From assembly GCA_037833965.1 (NCBI GenBank), contig AP031352.1:16224501-16288500 (forward strand): a stretch of DNA of 64,000 nt. The letters run 5' to 3'. The stretch is from Marchantia polymorpha subsp. ruderalis (lineage: Eukaryota > Streptophyta > Marchantiopsida > Marchantiales > Marchantiaceae). The position numbers were made by a program, and so were the translations under genes. How positions within the stretch are numbered: position 1 is the stretch's first letter; each line of letters opens with the position of its first letter. Positions 48,242-58,230 of the stretch are shown here, piece after piece. A model generated the notes under the pieces. The model searched no databases. It was given only the letters and a program-made list of their open reading frames with translations, and was not told the DNA's origin.

Positions 48242-49878
48242 ATGGCTTCTCGACATGGGAGTAGTTTGCCTTCCAAATGTCTGAGCTTAAAGTTCATTGT
48301 ATACTTTTGTGCTCTGACACTAGGATTTGGGTCGACCGGTGAGTAATTGACTGTTGCACCTTACTAAACAGCTTTCTGACCTGTGAATCAGGGCCATACG
48401 TGATATCATCTGTTCGAGATTCTAGAGATGAAATCCAGAACCATTTCTCTAATCAGCTAATCGATGACCTTGAAGCTTATGAGATACAATTGCACTTATA
48501 GTTTCAGCTCAATTGCTTTCGAGGTGAACGTCGGGGCCAGCTACAGTTCTGATTTTCCAGTGATTCTATGGCAGACGCTTGGACAGGGATCTGTTTTGGA
48601 GAAGATGCGTGGAACATCCCAGGCAGGGCCGAGGTCGTCGAGAAGTTCCGAGATCTGGGCATCACCCACGTCCGCCTCTACCACACTTACGAGGCCACGC
48701 TCGAGGCTTTCGCCGGCAGCGGCATTCAACTTACCGTGGGCATAACGAACGAAGATTTCGTTAATGCCTTATCCACTGTGGGCTCTGCCAGAAACTGGGT
48801 CAACACCTATATAGTCGGCCATGGCGACAGTAACATCGTCGCCGTGACGGTGGGAAACGAAGTCTTTTCTTCTGCGGTGGACAATGTGAAAAACGCACTG
48901 CTGCCTTCAATGCAGAATCTGAGAGAGGCGCTTAATCAGGCAGGTAAGAGTGGGATCAAGGTCACAACAGCTCACGCTTTCGACGTCGTCACAAACACCT
49001 TCCCACCATCTAGCGGCCAGTTCGCTGACACTGGAAGGATGCAGCCCCTAGTGAACTGGCTGGCCTCGGTAGGATCCGACTTCATCTGCAACATCTACCC
49101 CTACTTCACATATGTCAACTCCAATGGGCAAATCACGTTGCAATATGGCCGTCTTGAGTCTGGTTCCGTCACAGATTCAAACAATGGCAAGATATATACG
49201 AATCTTCTCGCACAGCAGCTGGACGCAGTTTATGCAGCTCTGGGGAGATTGGGGCAGGGAAACATGCGCGTGGTCGTTGGGGAGATCGGCTGGCCCACTT
49301 CAGGAGGCACTGCCACCGATACGAACAACGCTCGGATTCACAACCAAAACCTGGTGAACTTAGCTCGCGGAAGAACGCCACTGAAGCCCAACTGGGAAAT
49401 CCAGGCTTACATTTTTGCAATGTTTGACGAGAATCAGAAGGATGCTGGCTTAGAGCAGAGCTGGGGATTGTACAATCCGACCAACTTCGACGCGAAGTAT
49501 ACCATCAATTTCGGAAACCCACCGACCCTTATCAATCGCATCACCCCGGGAATGAGACTGACTAGCGGACAGTTTGTCTATTCCAACAATGAAGTCTACA
49601 GGCTTAACATGCAGCCTGACTGCAACTTGGTCCTGTATCACATTGGTGTCGGACCTCTGTGGGCCAGCAAAACCCAAGGTAGCGCCACGGACTGTTACAT
49701 GGAGCTGCAACATGATGGAAACGCTGTAGTCTACGGTGGCGGTGTTGCACGCTGGGCTTCGGGAACTTGGGGGCGTAACGATGGAGCTCACTACATCGAG
49801 GTTCAGGACGATGGCAACACTGTCATGTACAACGAAGCAAATCAAGCCATTTGGCATACCAACACACGTGGGAGATGA
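48242..49878 (+). CDS. Secreted GH17 beta-1,3-glucanase fused to GNA-type lectin domain
   Basis: Exon 1 is 48242-48338 and exon 2 is 48575-49878 (donor GTGAGT, acceptor CAG), joining in phase to 466 residues. Residues 1-32 are a signal peptide. Residues about 36-355 are a GH17 endo-1,3-beta-glucosidase: WTGICFGEDAWNIP start, acid/base Glu128 in VTVGNEVF, nucleophile Glu269 in VVVGEIGWPTSGG, and FAMFDENQKDAGLEQSWGLY near the end. Residues about 358-466 are a bulb-type (GNA) mannose-binding lectin domain with three intact Q-x-D-x-N-x-V-x-Y sites: QPDCNLVLY (379-387), QHDGNAVVY (411-419) and QDDGNTVMY (443-451). It should act in the cell wall or apoplast on callose or fungal glucan, with the lectin as targeting module. 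That role is inferred; the catalytic residues and sugar sites are seen. Confidence 0.9.
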
Positions 49879-50752
49879 GAGATTTATGCAAATGAGAAAT
49901 AAGACACACATGTGCGATCTAACCCAAGAACTGCAGGGACCCACTTAAATCAACCATGCTTAGTCCATGGAGCTAACTAAGTGCATCAGATAAGATCAAG
50001 CTTAGAGATGCAATGTTTCAAATCAAATAAAACGATCGATCATCTACAAAAGGAAGCTGCTTTCACACACTATGGCTTTGATCAAACGGAATTAGTTTTT
50101 CAAGAACTTGTTTAAAAGGCCTCGGAGAAGACTTCCTCCAAGAGAGTGCAACCTTCCTCGATCCTTCTCTGGATCCCATACATCTGCACCTAATGCATGT
50201 CGTTGCCTTACAGAACGTTTATTTTCACTTCTAACGGACTTATCCACAACTCACGCCTAACTCACTTCACTCATCCTGTATTGTGCATCAAGGAAACCAA
50301 GTGCCTGGTAGTTGACGTGGTTGTCGATCGATGAGCCATGGGTCCGTCTCGGGACGTGTTACTCTGCACTTCCATCAGGTTACCATTATTATCCGTCTGT
50401 TTTCTCATATACGGGTCTGGTACGTGAAGCTCATTAGATCAGATACTATTGACTTTAGTTTTCGTCAAATATGTGAATCGGAATGTGTAACAACCTCCAT
50501 ATGTGTTTTTGAAATTCACTAAGAACAGCGATCAAGAAGGAGTCAAACAACTGCATTGTAGAGCATGCTAGGCACAATCTGGTTAAAGATGGCGACTTGA
50601 GGAAAAAGGAACACCATTTTAGGGCACAAGGGAAAAAGAACAACGTAATCCATATGAAAGTTCTAATATCTAGGCAGCAACGTGAGCGTTAACAGACAAT
50701 AAGAATAAAAACCTAGGAGTTGTTCCATCCAGAATCTATGAAAGTCATCATA
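49879..50752. other. GH17-lectin 3' UTR and intergenic
   Basis: No gene is seen. The 3' UTR with a poly(A) signal at 50026 occupies the first about 170 nt. Confidence 0.6.
50026..50031 (+). terminator. Poly(A) signal of GH17-lectin gene
   Basis: AATAAA about 148 nt after the stop codon. Confidence 0.5.
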
Positions 50753-50772
50753 GTCCCTTGGGGGACATCCGA

Positions 50773-50804
<32 letters not shown>

Positions 50805-50842
50805 GGCCCCTACGCAAGGATGACACGCACAAATCGAGAAAT
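50753..50842 (+). ncRNA. U6 snRNA-like copy, probably a pseudogene
   Basis: About 90 nt match the plant U6 spliceosomal RNA almost base for base, including the invariant ACAGAGA box (in GATACAGAGAAGATTAGCA) and the internal stem-loop region. Differences from the plant consensus I know are few: the 5' stem-loop reads CCTTGGGGG instead of CCTTCGGGG, and CTGCGC is CTACGC. Similarity stops after ATCGAGAAAT. The normal 3' tail with its T-run is missing. No plant USE (TCCCACATCG) or TATA at -30 is visible upstream. A non-transcribed retrocopy is therefore more likely than a working gene. Confidence 0.8.
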
Positions 50843-51304
50843 AGAGGCCAACATTAGGACAAGTGGTTGATTTATCAAGCCTTCTATTCTAAATCCAAGA
50901 AACTATTCTGTACCCAAGAACTTGCATTCTCATTTTGGTGGTACAGAACAATACATAATTGTGGCATTCAATCGAGAAATTATAGGTATTTTCATCGGCC
51001 ACTTGTTTTTTGATCCGGCTGAACTTGCCAAAGGTACATGAGCGAGAGCTTCATGTGGTAACCCACTTTTTGTTTTTTGTCGAAACTAAAACATTTTTGA
51101 ATAGTATGTACCGTGGTAGCAGCTGTAAATAGTAATCGGTACGCAAAGCCAGAGTAAAAAGAGGATCGAGGACAGTCAAGGGGTTTTGGGCTTAGGCCAC
51201 AGTGGAACGCTTGGAATGGAACGGGCGGTTCACGCTGCAGGACTCGCTTCGAGCACCTTCGGCGGTAGATCACTCATAACTTCCTCAATTCTTAACGCCT
51301 TGAG
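50843..51304. other. Intergenic between U6 copy and repeat arrays
   Basis: No gene or repeat is recognised. Confidence 0.5.
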
Positions 51305-51733
51305 TTACTTAGGGTCTCGTTGAAAAGAACTTGACGCTTTGATTCTAACGAGCCCAAGAACGCCTGGAACGGATGAGGAATCAGGGAGTTGTGACTGTCG
51401 GAAGATGCGAAGGAGAATGCCTACGGATAGGCGGAAGGAGTTCGTAGTCGGCGGAATATCCGCCTTCGGCGACGGACGTCTTCGGGTCAACTTCAAGTCG
51501 GCAAACTCGGAGTCGGCGAACTCGTGGTCGGCAAACTCGAGGTCGGAGAACTCGGAGTTGGCAAACTTGAGGTCGGCGAACTCGAGGTCGGCGAACTTCA
51601 AGTCGGCAAACTCGGAGTCGGCGAACTCGGGGTCGGCGAACTCGGAGTCGGCGAAACATCGTGCGGGCGCCTTCGGCGATAACAGATAACCAGCCTTCGA
51701 CAGTGTTCCTTTGGCGAAGGATAAAACCGGCAT
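51305..51733 (-). CDS. ORF with 15-nt array encoding pentapeptide-like repeats (array 1)
   Basis: A 142-codon minus-strand frame whose middle (codons about 27-81) is an 11-unit array of F-A-D-x-E/K pentapeptides (for example ADLEFADLKFANSEFSDLEF). This fits the A(D/N)LxF pattern of pentapeptide-repeat proteins that form a right-handed beta-helix. The flanks show no domain. The array lies in a segment that is duplicated, diverged, just to the right, next to an old LTR. A transposon-derived tandem repeat with coincidental coding pattern is the main alternative. Coding status is unproven. Confidence 0.3.
   Translation of the reverse strand: MPVLSFAKGTLSKAGYLLSPKAPARCFADSEFADPEFADSEFADLKFADLEFADLKFANSEFSDLEFADHEFADSEFADLKLTRRRPSPKADIPPTTNSFRLSVGILLRIFRQSQLPDSSSVPGVLGLVRIKASSSFQRDPK
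51491..51655. repeat. 15-bp tandem array, 11 units
   Basis: The unit is CTCGRRGTCGGCGAA with variants such as CTTCAAGTCGGCAAA. Eleven consecutive units follow without indels. Because the unit is a multiple of three, frames stay open on both strands. Confidence 0.9.
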
Positions 51734-51844
51734 AACTCTTTCAAATCGTAACGGTTTGACTCAATTAGGGTCTCGTTAGAAAGAACTCAACGCGTTCGTT
51801 CCAACGAGCTCAAGAACTCTTGAAACGGATCAAGGATCTGTGAG

Positions 51845-52201
51845 TTATGGGTGTCGGGAGTGACTGTTACAAATAGGCAAAGGTGCGGAAGTGCGTCTTC
51901 GGCGGTCAACGCCTTCGGCGAACTCGAGGTCGGAGAACTCGGAGTCGGCGAACTTGAGGTCGGCGAACTTCAAGTTGGCAAACTCGGAGTCGGCGAACTC
52001 GGGGTCGGCGAACTCGAGGTCGGCGAACCGGATGCGGTTCAGAGATCTTGCGGAGTCCATATCTTTGCGATGGACGGTCGGATGGATCTGAAATTTGGTA
52101 GGGCCGTTGATCTCAGTCGGCCACGCATGCTTGCAAATATTCAGCTTCAGATCTTGGATGTAAAGACGCTGGCGGCTCTGTACAGTAGGTTTAGGATTCA
52201 A
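51845..52201 (-). CDS. ORF with second pentapeptide-like array (array 2)
   Basis: A 118-codon minus-strand frame containing seven F-A-D-x-E/K units in the same reading phase as array 1. It ends in EGVDRRRRTSAP. The sequence between the arrays (about 51740-51840) resembles the sequence flanking array 1 (shared AGGGTCTCGTT and CAAGAAC motifs). The pair therefore looks like a diverged tandem duplication of about 420-430 bp. A product is not established. Confidence 0.25.
   Translation of the reverse strand: MNPKPTVQSRQRLYIQDLKLNICKHAWPTEINGPTKFQIHPTVHRKDMDSARSLNRIRFADLEFADPEFADSEFANLKFADLKFADSEFSDLEFAEGVDRRRRTSAPLPICNSHSRHP
51923..52027. repeat. 15-bp tandem array, 7 units
   Basis: The same 15-bp unit as the array at 51491, with seven units and no indels. 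Unit variants are shared between the arrays. Confidence 0.9.
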
Positions 52202-52239
52202 ATTTAGGGTTAGGGTTAGATTTAGGTTGTAAGTTAGAG

Positions 52240-53316
52240 GGGAAGGCAGTCGCCGACTCCTCAGGTGTAGGATCTGTGGCGGCTCGCACCCTAGCGGGTA
52301 GCGTAGTGTTAGTTAGGACCTTAGAAGGTATAAAGTATTTCAAGGCGTTTTGCCTTGGGAATCTTCCAGTTTCGGAGATGCAGATCAGGAACTCACTTTC
52401 CCGGCGTGTTTGTGTGTTTAGTTCTGGCACCACGCAGAGGAGCTACAGCTTGACGAAGGTACCGCATTTTGTAGCTGAAGGCCTTCGGCTGAATGTTCAG
52501 AGCTAGTATACTGGTTAGAGACTTGACTAGTGCGGATCTACACCTGCGGGTGATTGCCAATGCTTAGAGCCGGTTGCGAGTTAGATACTTGAGCAGTTCC
52601 CCCCTTACACCTTCGAGTGATTTATCCTGATTGTACTCCTACGGGACGTTTCCCCTGAATGCCAAAGTGAAGTTTTGATACTTCGTGTAAACCTTGGTTG
52701 TCAATTCAGGTTACGCTGCAGAAGGCATCCTTGGGGGACACCTCTGTAGTAATTCTGGGAATGACTAGTGCCTGAGGATTCAAACTCCTCAAAAGTCTGT
52801 TATGGTGTGTGTTACTGGATTTTGTCTTAGTTGAGTTTCTCAGTCGGACCTGTATTCTCTGCGCTTGGTGTGAGTTGAGGGTGACGTCCACCGCGTATGA
52901 GTGACTTCGTTCCGAAGTAGGAAGTCCAAACCGGGTTCCCTGCGCTAGCTGTAACTAGCGGAAGGGTTGTAAAAGCCGGAGTGGGAGTGACTACCTGCAG
53001 AGCCTCTGAATGTACTCTTGAGAGACTTTCCCCCTGAAATCTTGAGCCGAGGTCCTGACCGACCTCTGAGGGGTGTGTTTTGTTTCAGTTTCAGGTGTGT
53101 TTGTGTGTTGAGTGACTTACGCTGCACTGTGCATCCTCCGAGTGACCTCCGAGTTGAGCACTTGCAGTATTTCTGGGAGTGACAGTCGCCTGAGAATTCA
53201 AACTCTCCAAAAGTCTGTTAAACGTGACACTTTGTACTCTGTGTGTTGCCTCTGTCCCTGTGGGTTCGACCTTTTTACCACCATACTGCAGTTTTAGCCT
53301 TTGGTGGGTTATTACA
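52240..53316 (+). repeat. Old solo or orphan LTR, inverted relative to the main element
   Basis: This is a diverged copy of the LTR at 61149-62160, in opposite orientation. It shares the TATA region (GGTATAAAGTATT at 52327), the hairpin at 52341-52357, the GAAGGCCTTCGGC palindrome, and the terminal sequence ending GGTGGGTTATTACA at 53316. No primer-binding site follows, so it is a solo LTR or a 3' LTR remnant. The left boundary is approximate. No target-site duplication was found. A short TTTAGGG-like run lies just outside at 52203-52229. Confidence 0.75.
52341..52357 (+). repeat. LTR hairpin, covarying with that at 62100
   Basis: CAAGGC-GTTTT-GCCTTG, about 12 nt after the TATA-like box. The second pair of the stem is A-T here and C-G in the other LTR, so pairing is kept. 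Confidence 0.6.
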
Positions 53317-53339
53317 CTTCATCCTTATTCTAGGTTCAA

Positions 53340-54780
53340 AATGATGACGGTTATGTGACCACAATTAAGAATGTTTTGCAGTTTCACCTGGTCACCTCAT
53401 ATCTTTTTCATGGATTATTGTTCCGTCATATTGCTGTAGTTGTTCAATCCACCAAGGAATTAATCAATGTTGGCAAGATACGGTATGTTTCACACGGCTT
53501 GGTTTTGAATTTTGTCTGCATTATTGTAGCAGCTAATTTTTATATTTTGCATAAAATTCTAGAATTGCAAGAAGTTATGACTTTTTCACTAGAGTTTTCA
53601 CTAGCATTGAATTTATCTATCCACCGTTCTTTTTTTAATATTGTCATCCGCGTTCATTTTCATTTGAAAGATATTATTTCATTATAAAGATACTTTGCAT
53701 AATTTTCATGTTGCAGCGGCTATCATGTTTGAACAGCATACTGTTGCAAATATCTTCAATCTTATAGTGATGGTGTTAGATTCAATATGTATATCTTGGC
53801 GCAACAAATTGATTGGTATTGCTTGTGATGACCGGAAGGATTGATAGAATAGTCACAAAGCTTGAAAAGTAAGTATTATTTCCTATGCAGAAGACTTGAT
53901 GCATGTTGCACCAAATAGAGGTTGTGGCTAAAGCCTTATTGAATGTAAGACTTGATGGTAAGTTTATGACGATTGTAAACAAGATTGCCAATAGGATGAG
54001 AAACATGAGATTCATATTAGAGAGATAAGTGGAATCAAATGCTCGAAGCTTACCACATGTTGGCTTGCAATTTGCATGTGTACTCACTAAGAGCTCCAAC
54101 ATTGCGACCAACTTCATGCTTTCTTCTTCACTCGGCGTTCACATCAAATCAAACCACACAAAGTGGTATTAATCAGTCATTGCAACAGTACACGGATTTT
54201 TTGATCGCATCAATATCATTATAACGATGCTTCAAAGTCAAAAACTGTTAATGATGTCAACTTATCAAAAATTTCAAAAAATTGACGGAAGCAAAAGGAC
54301 CGGTTTATCTGGAAGAAGTTGTCAACAGTTAAAAAATTTGAGTGTGGGAAGCTGGACAATATTTATCTAATTTGTTACCAAATTTTCAGACAACCAAGTA
54401 ATACTGATCCACAACATCAAAAAATCTCTCCCAAGCAATGTTGTTCTTGCTGTGAAAGTACAAGTCGATGAGCCAATTGTTGGACTCATCGATGATATTA
54501 GCAGAATCTACACATTGCAAGATTCTCAGAATTGACTATTAAAAGAAAAATTTCCATCCGTCTTGCATGCACATCTTGATAAGCTCCGCAAAATAAATTT
54601 TGAATCTTTGCTGTAGCAATACTATGATCAATTTTCAAACATGCTAAATCAAATCGGCTATGAGCATATTGAGTTTTTTCAAGCTTATCAAACCAATTTG
54701 ACATTGAAAAGTGTTCTTGATAAAGATAACGACTCATCTTTTTAAAGTAATTGGCTTATCTTGAAAGGAAGACTTACTTT
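53340..54780 (+). mobile_element. Decayed hAT-type transposase remnant
   Basis: Reading the plus strand with frameshifts gives conserved hAT-transposase blocks in order. First is LDSICISWRNKLIGIACDD (53779-53831), then, shifted, MTGRIDRIVTKLEK (53829-53870, the DG-x-x-MTGR block). Next comes LHQIEVVAKALLN (53907-53945, the CxxHQ-L block) and then KCSKLTTCWL (the RW block). Many stops separate them and no terminal inverted repeats are evident. It sits between the two LTR-related sequences, so it pre-dates or was split by later insertions. Confidence 0.6.
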
Positions 54781-54984
54781 TCTTTGATCATTTATTGGGA
54801 ATCTTTTCATCTGTATTCGAAACACATCTTCAATTGAATTAGATTTTTTGGTGTTTGGATGGAAAAAAATCAACATCACAAAACATTCTCTAATCTTTTA
54901 TTAGAAGACATCATGCAAGCCAATCAATTTGACTATGTACTGTGATTCTTGGGGTTATTTTCACTCTTATCTTAGATTACTTTT

Positions 54985-55458
54985 TGTAATAACCCACTAA
55001 AGGCTAAAACTGCAATATAGTGGTAGAAAGGTCGAACCCACAGGGACAGAGGAACACACAGGGTATAAAGTGTCACGTTTTAACAGACTATTGAGGAGTT
55101 TGAATTCTCAGGCAACTGTCACTCCCAGAAATACTGCAAGTGTCCACTCGGAGCGCACTCGGAGGTCGCACAGTGCAGCGTAACACACACACACACACAC
55201 ACACACACCTGAAACTACAGAAACACAACCCAGAGATCCGTTAGGACCTCTACTTCAAGATTTCAGGGGGAAAGTCTCTCAAGAGTACACTCAGCGAAGC
55301 TGCGGGTAGTGACTTCCAACTCCGGCTTTTACAACGCTTCCACTAGCTTGCTGCTAGCGTAGGAAACCCGGTTTGGACTGCCTACTTCGGATCGAAGTCA
55401 CTCATACGCGGTGAACAACACTCTCAACTCACAAAATGCGCAGAGAACACAGGTCCGC
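54985..55458 (-). repeat. Truncated 3' LTR (end portion only)
   Basis: This matches the inner half of the full LTR (61149-61622). The 297 bp at 54985-55281, including a (CA)13 run, are identical to 61149-61445. The next about 178 bp differ at about 10 positions. It joins directly to pol codons at about 55459, with a shared GGACCTG at the junction. Confidence 0.85.
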
Positions 55459-58230
55459 AAGTTGGATGGATCCATTCGGGAAGACTTCGACAACCCTGTA
55501 AGGTCCCATCCACCTTAGGTGCAGTTTGCCTGGGAATCTGGCATGCCTGCTGTCGTAGAGTAATGCCAAATCACCCGCCTGCAGTAGTACCGGTTTGATC
55601 TTTTTATCGTATCTCTCCTTTCGGCGGAGCTGGATTTTCCTGGTGCGATCTTCGGCGTCTCGTCTCCTCTCATCCAGCAGCGTGACCTCCTGTAACCTGT
55701 AGAGCTGACTCTCCTCTGCGCCCATCCTCTGCAAATCCAACGTTCGTTGGGTGGGTACTTCAAATTCGATCGGGAGGATCGGGTGTTGCCCATACACCAG
55801 AAAGTATGGTGTCTGCTTGGTCGTGATCTTCTCAGCTGTGCGGTACGCCCATAGAGCGGCTGCTAGCTTCGTATCCCAGTCGTGAGCGTGATTCACCGTG
55901 ACCTTGAGTAGTATTTTACACAGCAGACCATTGGACTTCTCCGTTAGTCCATTTGCCTTGGGATTGTATGGAGTAGTCTTCCGGTGCTTGATGTGGAAAT
56001 ACCGTGTCAGATCTTCGATGATCTGATTCAGAAAATGCGTGCCCCGGTCGCTGACTAGCTCTAAGGGACATCCGTAGCGTGTGATGATCGACTCGAACAA
56101 GAATGCTGCCACTGTGGCAGCATCATCCCTTCTGGTGGCCCTGGCCTCTACCATTTTGGTGGCGTAGTCCGTTGCTACCAGAATGTAGCGCCTTCGTGTA
56201 CTTCTAGTCACTGGTTGTATCGGCCCTACAAAGTCAATACCCCACTTTTCGAAAGGTGCTAGAGGCATGATGGGAGTCAGGGGCCAGCGTGTTGTAGGCG
56301 TCGGTCTCCCGGTTCTCTGGCAACTGTCGCACTTGCGGATGTAATCGAGAACATCCTTAAACATGGTCGGCCACCAATACCCCGCATTTAGGATCTTTGT
56401 GACCGTGTTCCTGGTGGCATAGTGTCCACCCGCCTCCTCTGTATGCATCGCACTCACTATTCTTGGTACCTCTGATTCCTCCAGGCATCTGCATAAGCGC
56501 TCATCTGCCATCTTCTTGAACAAAATCCCCTGCTGGAGTTGGTACGGGCCTGCCTTATGAATAAAGACAGTTCGCTGTTCCAAATCCATGCCTTCGGGAC
56601 ACTGGAGGGTTAGCAGATATCGATACAGGTCGGCATAGCGGGACTCATGTCCTGCAGACAACTGAAATAACTCTTCATCTGGAAAATCGTCCACCAATTC
56701 CTCCTCTGTCGGCTGTGTCCATAATCGGGACAAGTAATCCGCATTTTCGTGGTGCACCCCTTTCCTGGTCTGGACTGTGTAGGTGAACTCTTGTAGTAAC
56801 AACACCCACCTGGCGATCCGACCGGATAGGTCGGCCTTCTTGACTAGGTGTTGCAATGCGTAGTGGTCCACATGGAACACAAACTCGTAGCAGATTAGGT
56901 AGTGACGGAACTTTTTACAGGAGTACACCATCCCCAACGCTTCTCTCTCCGTCGTGGTGTACTTCCGCTCTGCTAGAGACAGCTGTCGGCTCGCAAAGTA
57001 GATCGGGTAGTCCTTTTTGTTGTCATCCTTTTGACTCAGTACTACACCGATGGCGAATGCCGAGGTGTCAACGTAAACATGGAATGGTCGATTCCAGTCT
57101 GGACTCCTTAGTACGGGAGCAGTCGTGAGTTTCGCTTTAAGAGTCTCAAATGCTGACTGCTGGTTCGCACCCCAAGCATAAGGCTCGTCCTTCTTCAACA
57201 ACTTGGTTAGGTCCGCCGCCAGTATTGCATACAGGTGTATGAATCTTCGGTAGTAGCCCACATGACCCAGGAATGCTCGCAGCTCTCTTAGATTCGTGGG
57301 TGGCTCAAGCTCGAGTATAACCTTGACCTTCTCGACGTCCACCGCAATGCCGTCTGCCGAGACCCGATGACCCAACAAGATCCCACTAGTCATAAAGAAA
57401 AAGCACTTTTCGGGATGCAGTGATAAACTGCTCTCTCTACATTTATCGAAGGTCTGCTTCAAGTGACTTAGGTGTTCAGACCGCTTCCCAAAGACACAGA
57501 AGTCATCTATGAATATTTCCAGGAACTTCCTCAGTTGTTCCTGAAAGATATTGGTCATCATCCGTTGAAAGGTGGCAGGCGCGTTGCACAGACCGAAGGG
57601 CATCTTGTGGTATGCGTAAGTTCCCCAGTCGGTTGTGAACGTAGTTTTATCCTTGTCCTGTTCACGGATAGACACCTGATTGTAACCTGAGAACCCATCC
57701 AGGAAGCTATAACATTCATGTCCTGCGACATGGTCTAGAATGGCATCCGTGAATGGTAACGGGTGATGATCCTTGCGTGTTGCTGCATTCAACTTCTGGA
57801 AATCCTGACACACTCGTATCTTACCCGTCAACTTCTTGGGTACGATAACAATCGGCGACACCCACTCACTGCTGAGCACAGGGTAAATAATACCAGCGCT
57901 CAAGTACTTATCTATCTCCTCTTTAACTAGCAAGGAGTATTTTGGGTTGAGGCGATACTGGCGCTGTCGTATGGGTACTGAGTCGTCCAGTAAATCGATA
58001 CGGTGTTCCCCATACCGTGCAGGTATCCCCTTCATGTCTTCGATCTTCCAGGCGAAGACGTCGACATAATGGCTAAGGAATGCCTGTACTTTCCTTAGCT
58101 CGTCTCCTCTCACTGCGCTTGATACCTTCAAGCGCTTGCCGGGACTGAGTTGTACTTCGTGACAGTCACTAGGGTCGACAATGCCCTCGGTGTGACTCGT
58201 CTCACTCCTTCCCAGTCCCACAGTTAATTG
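55429..58230 (-). CDS. Retrotransposon pol: reverse transcriptase, RNase H, integrase
   Basis: Residue numbers run from the GTG codon at 58221, as no ATG opens the frame. Reverse transcriptase: VCQDFQKLNAAT (about 137-148), YHKMPFGLCNAPATFQRMM, and catalytic FIDD (57513-57502). RNase H: HVYVDTSAFAIG with Asp, TTTEREAL with Glu, and HVDHYAL with Asp. Integrase: zinc finger H-H-C-C (HTEEAGGHYATRN ... CDSCQR), then the DDE core WGIDF, LVSDRGTHF and NPKANGLTEKSN. The last typical segment (RWMGPYRVVEVFPNGSI) is cut off: the final nine codons and the stop derive from LTR sequence. The frame is continuous with gag-protease through a single TAG, so pol is probably made by readthrough. Confidence 0.95.
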   Translation of the reverse strand, partial: QLTVGLGRSETSHTEGIVDPSDCHEVQLSPGKRLKVSSAVRGDELRKVQAFLSHYVDVFAWKIEDMKGIPARYGEHRIDLLDDSVPIRQRQYRLNPKYSLLVKEEIDKYLSAGIIYPVLSSEWVSPIVIVPKKLTGKIRVCQDFQKLNAATRKDHHPLPFTDAILDHVAGHECYSFLDGFSGYNQVSIREQDKDKTTFTTDWGTYAYHKMPFGLCNAPATFQRMMTNIFQEQLRKFLEIFIDDFCVFGKRSEHLSHLKQTFDKCRESSLSLHPEKCFFFMTSGILLGHRVSADGIAVDVEKVKVILELEPPTNLRELRAFLGHVGYYRRFIHLYAILAADLTKLLKKDEPYAWGANQQSAFETLKAKLTTAPVLRSPDWNRPFHVYVDTSAFAIGVVLSQKDDNKKDYPIYFASRQLSLAERKYTTTEREALGMVYSCKKFRHYLICYEFVFHVDHYALQHLVKKADLSGRIARWVLLLQEFTYTVQTRKGVHHENADYLSRLWTQPTEEELVDDFPDEELFQLSAGHESRYADLYRYLLTLQCPEGMDLEQRTVFIHKAGPYQLQQGILFKKMADERLCRCLEESEVPRIVSAMHTEEAGGHYATRNTVTKILNAGYWWPTMFKDVLDYIRKCDSCQRTGRPTPTTRWPLTPIMPLAPFEKWGIDFVGPIQPVTRSTRRRYILVATDYATKMVEARATRRDDAATVAAFLFESIITRYGCPLELVSDRGTHFLNQIIEDLTRYFHIKHRKTTPYNPKANGLTEKSNGLLCKILLKVTVNHAHDWDTKLAAALWAYRTAEKITTKQTPYFLVYGQHPILPIEFEVPTQRTLDLQRMGAEESQLYRLQEVTLLDERRRDAEDRTRKIQLRRKERYDKKIKPVLLQAGDLALLYDSRHARFPGKLHLRWMGPYRVVEVFPNGSIQLADLCSLRIL

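Noticed and set aside
48464..48745. Frame running through the GH17 gene's intron into exon 2
   Set aside because: It is out of frame with the glucanase. The GT..AG splice at 48338/48575 joins the signal peptide to the enzyme in phase.
51339..51689. Plus-strand frame ANSxS repeats across the 15-bp array
   Set aside because: It is the other strand of the same array. The minus-strand reading fits a known repeat pattern better, and neither is proven to be coding.
52203..52229. Telomere-like TTTAGGG run
   Set aside because: It has only three or four degenerate units, too short to call an interstitial telomere.
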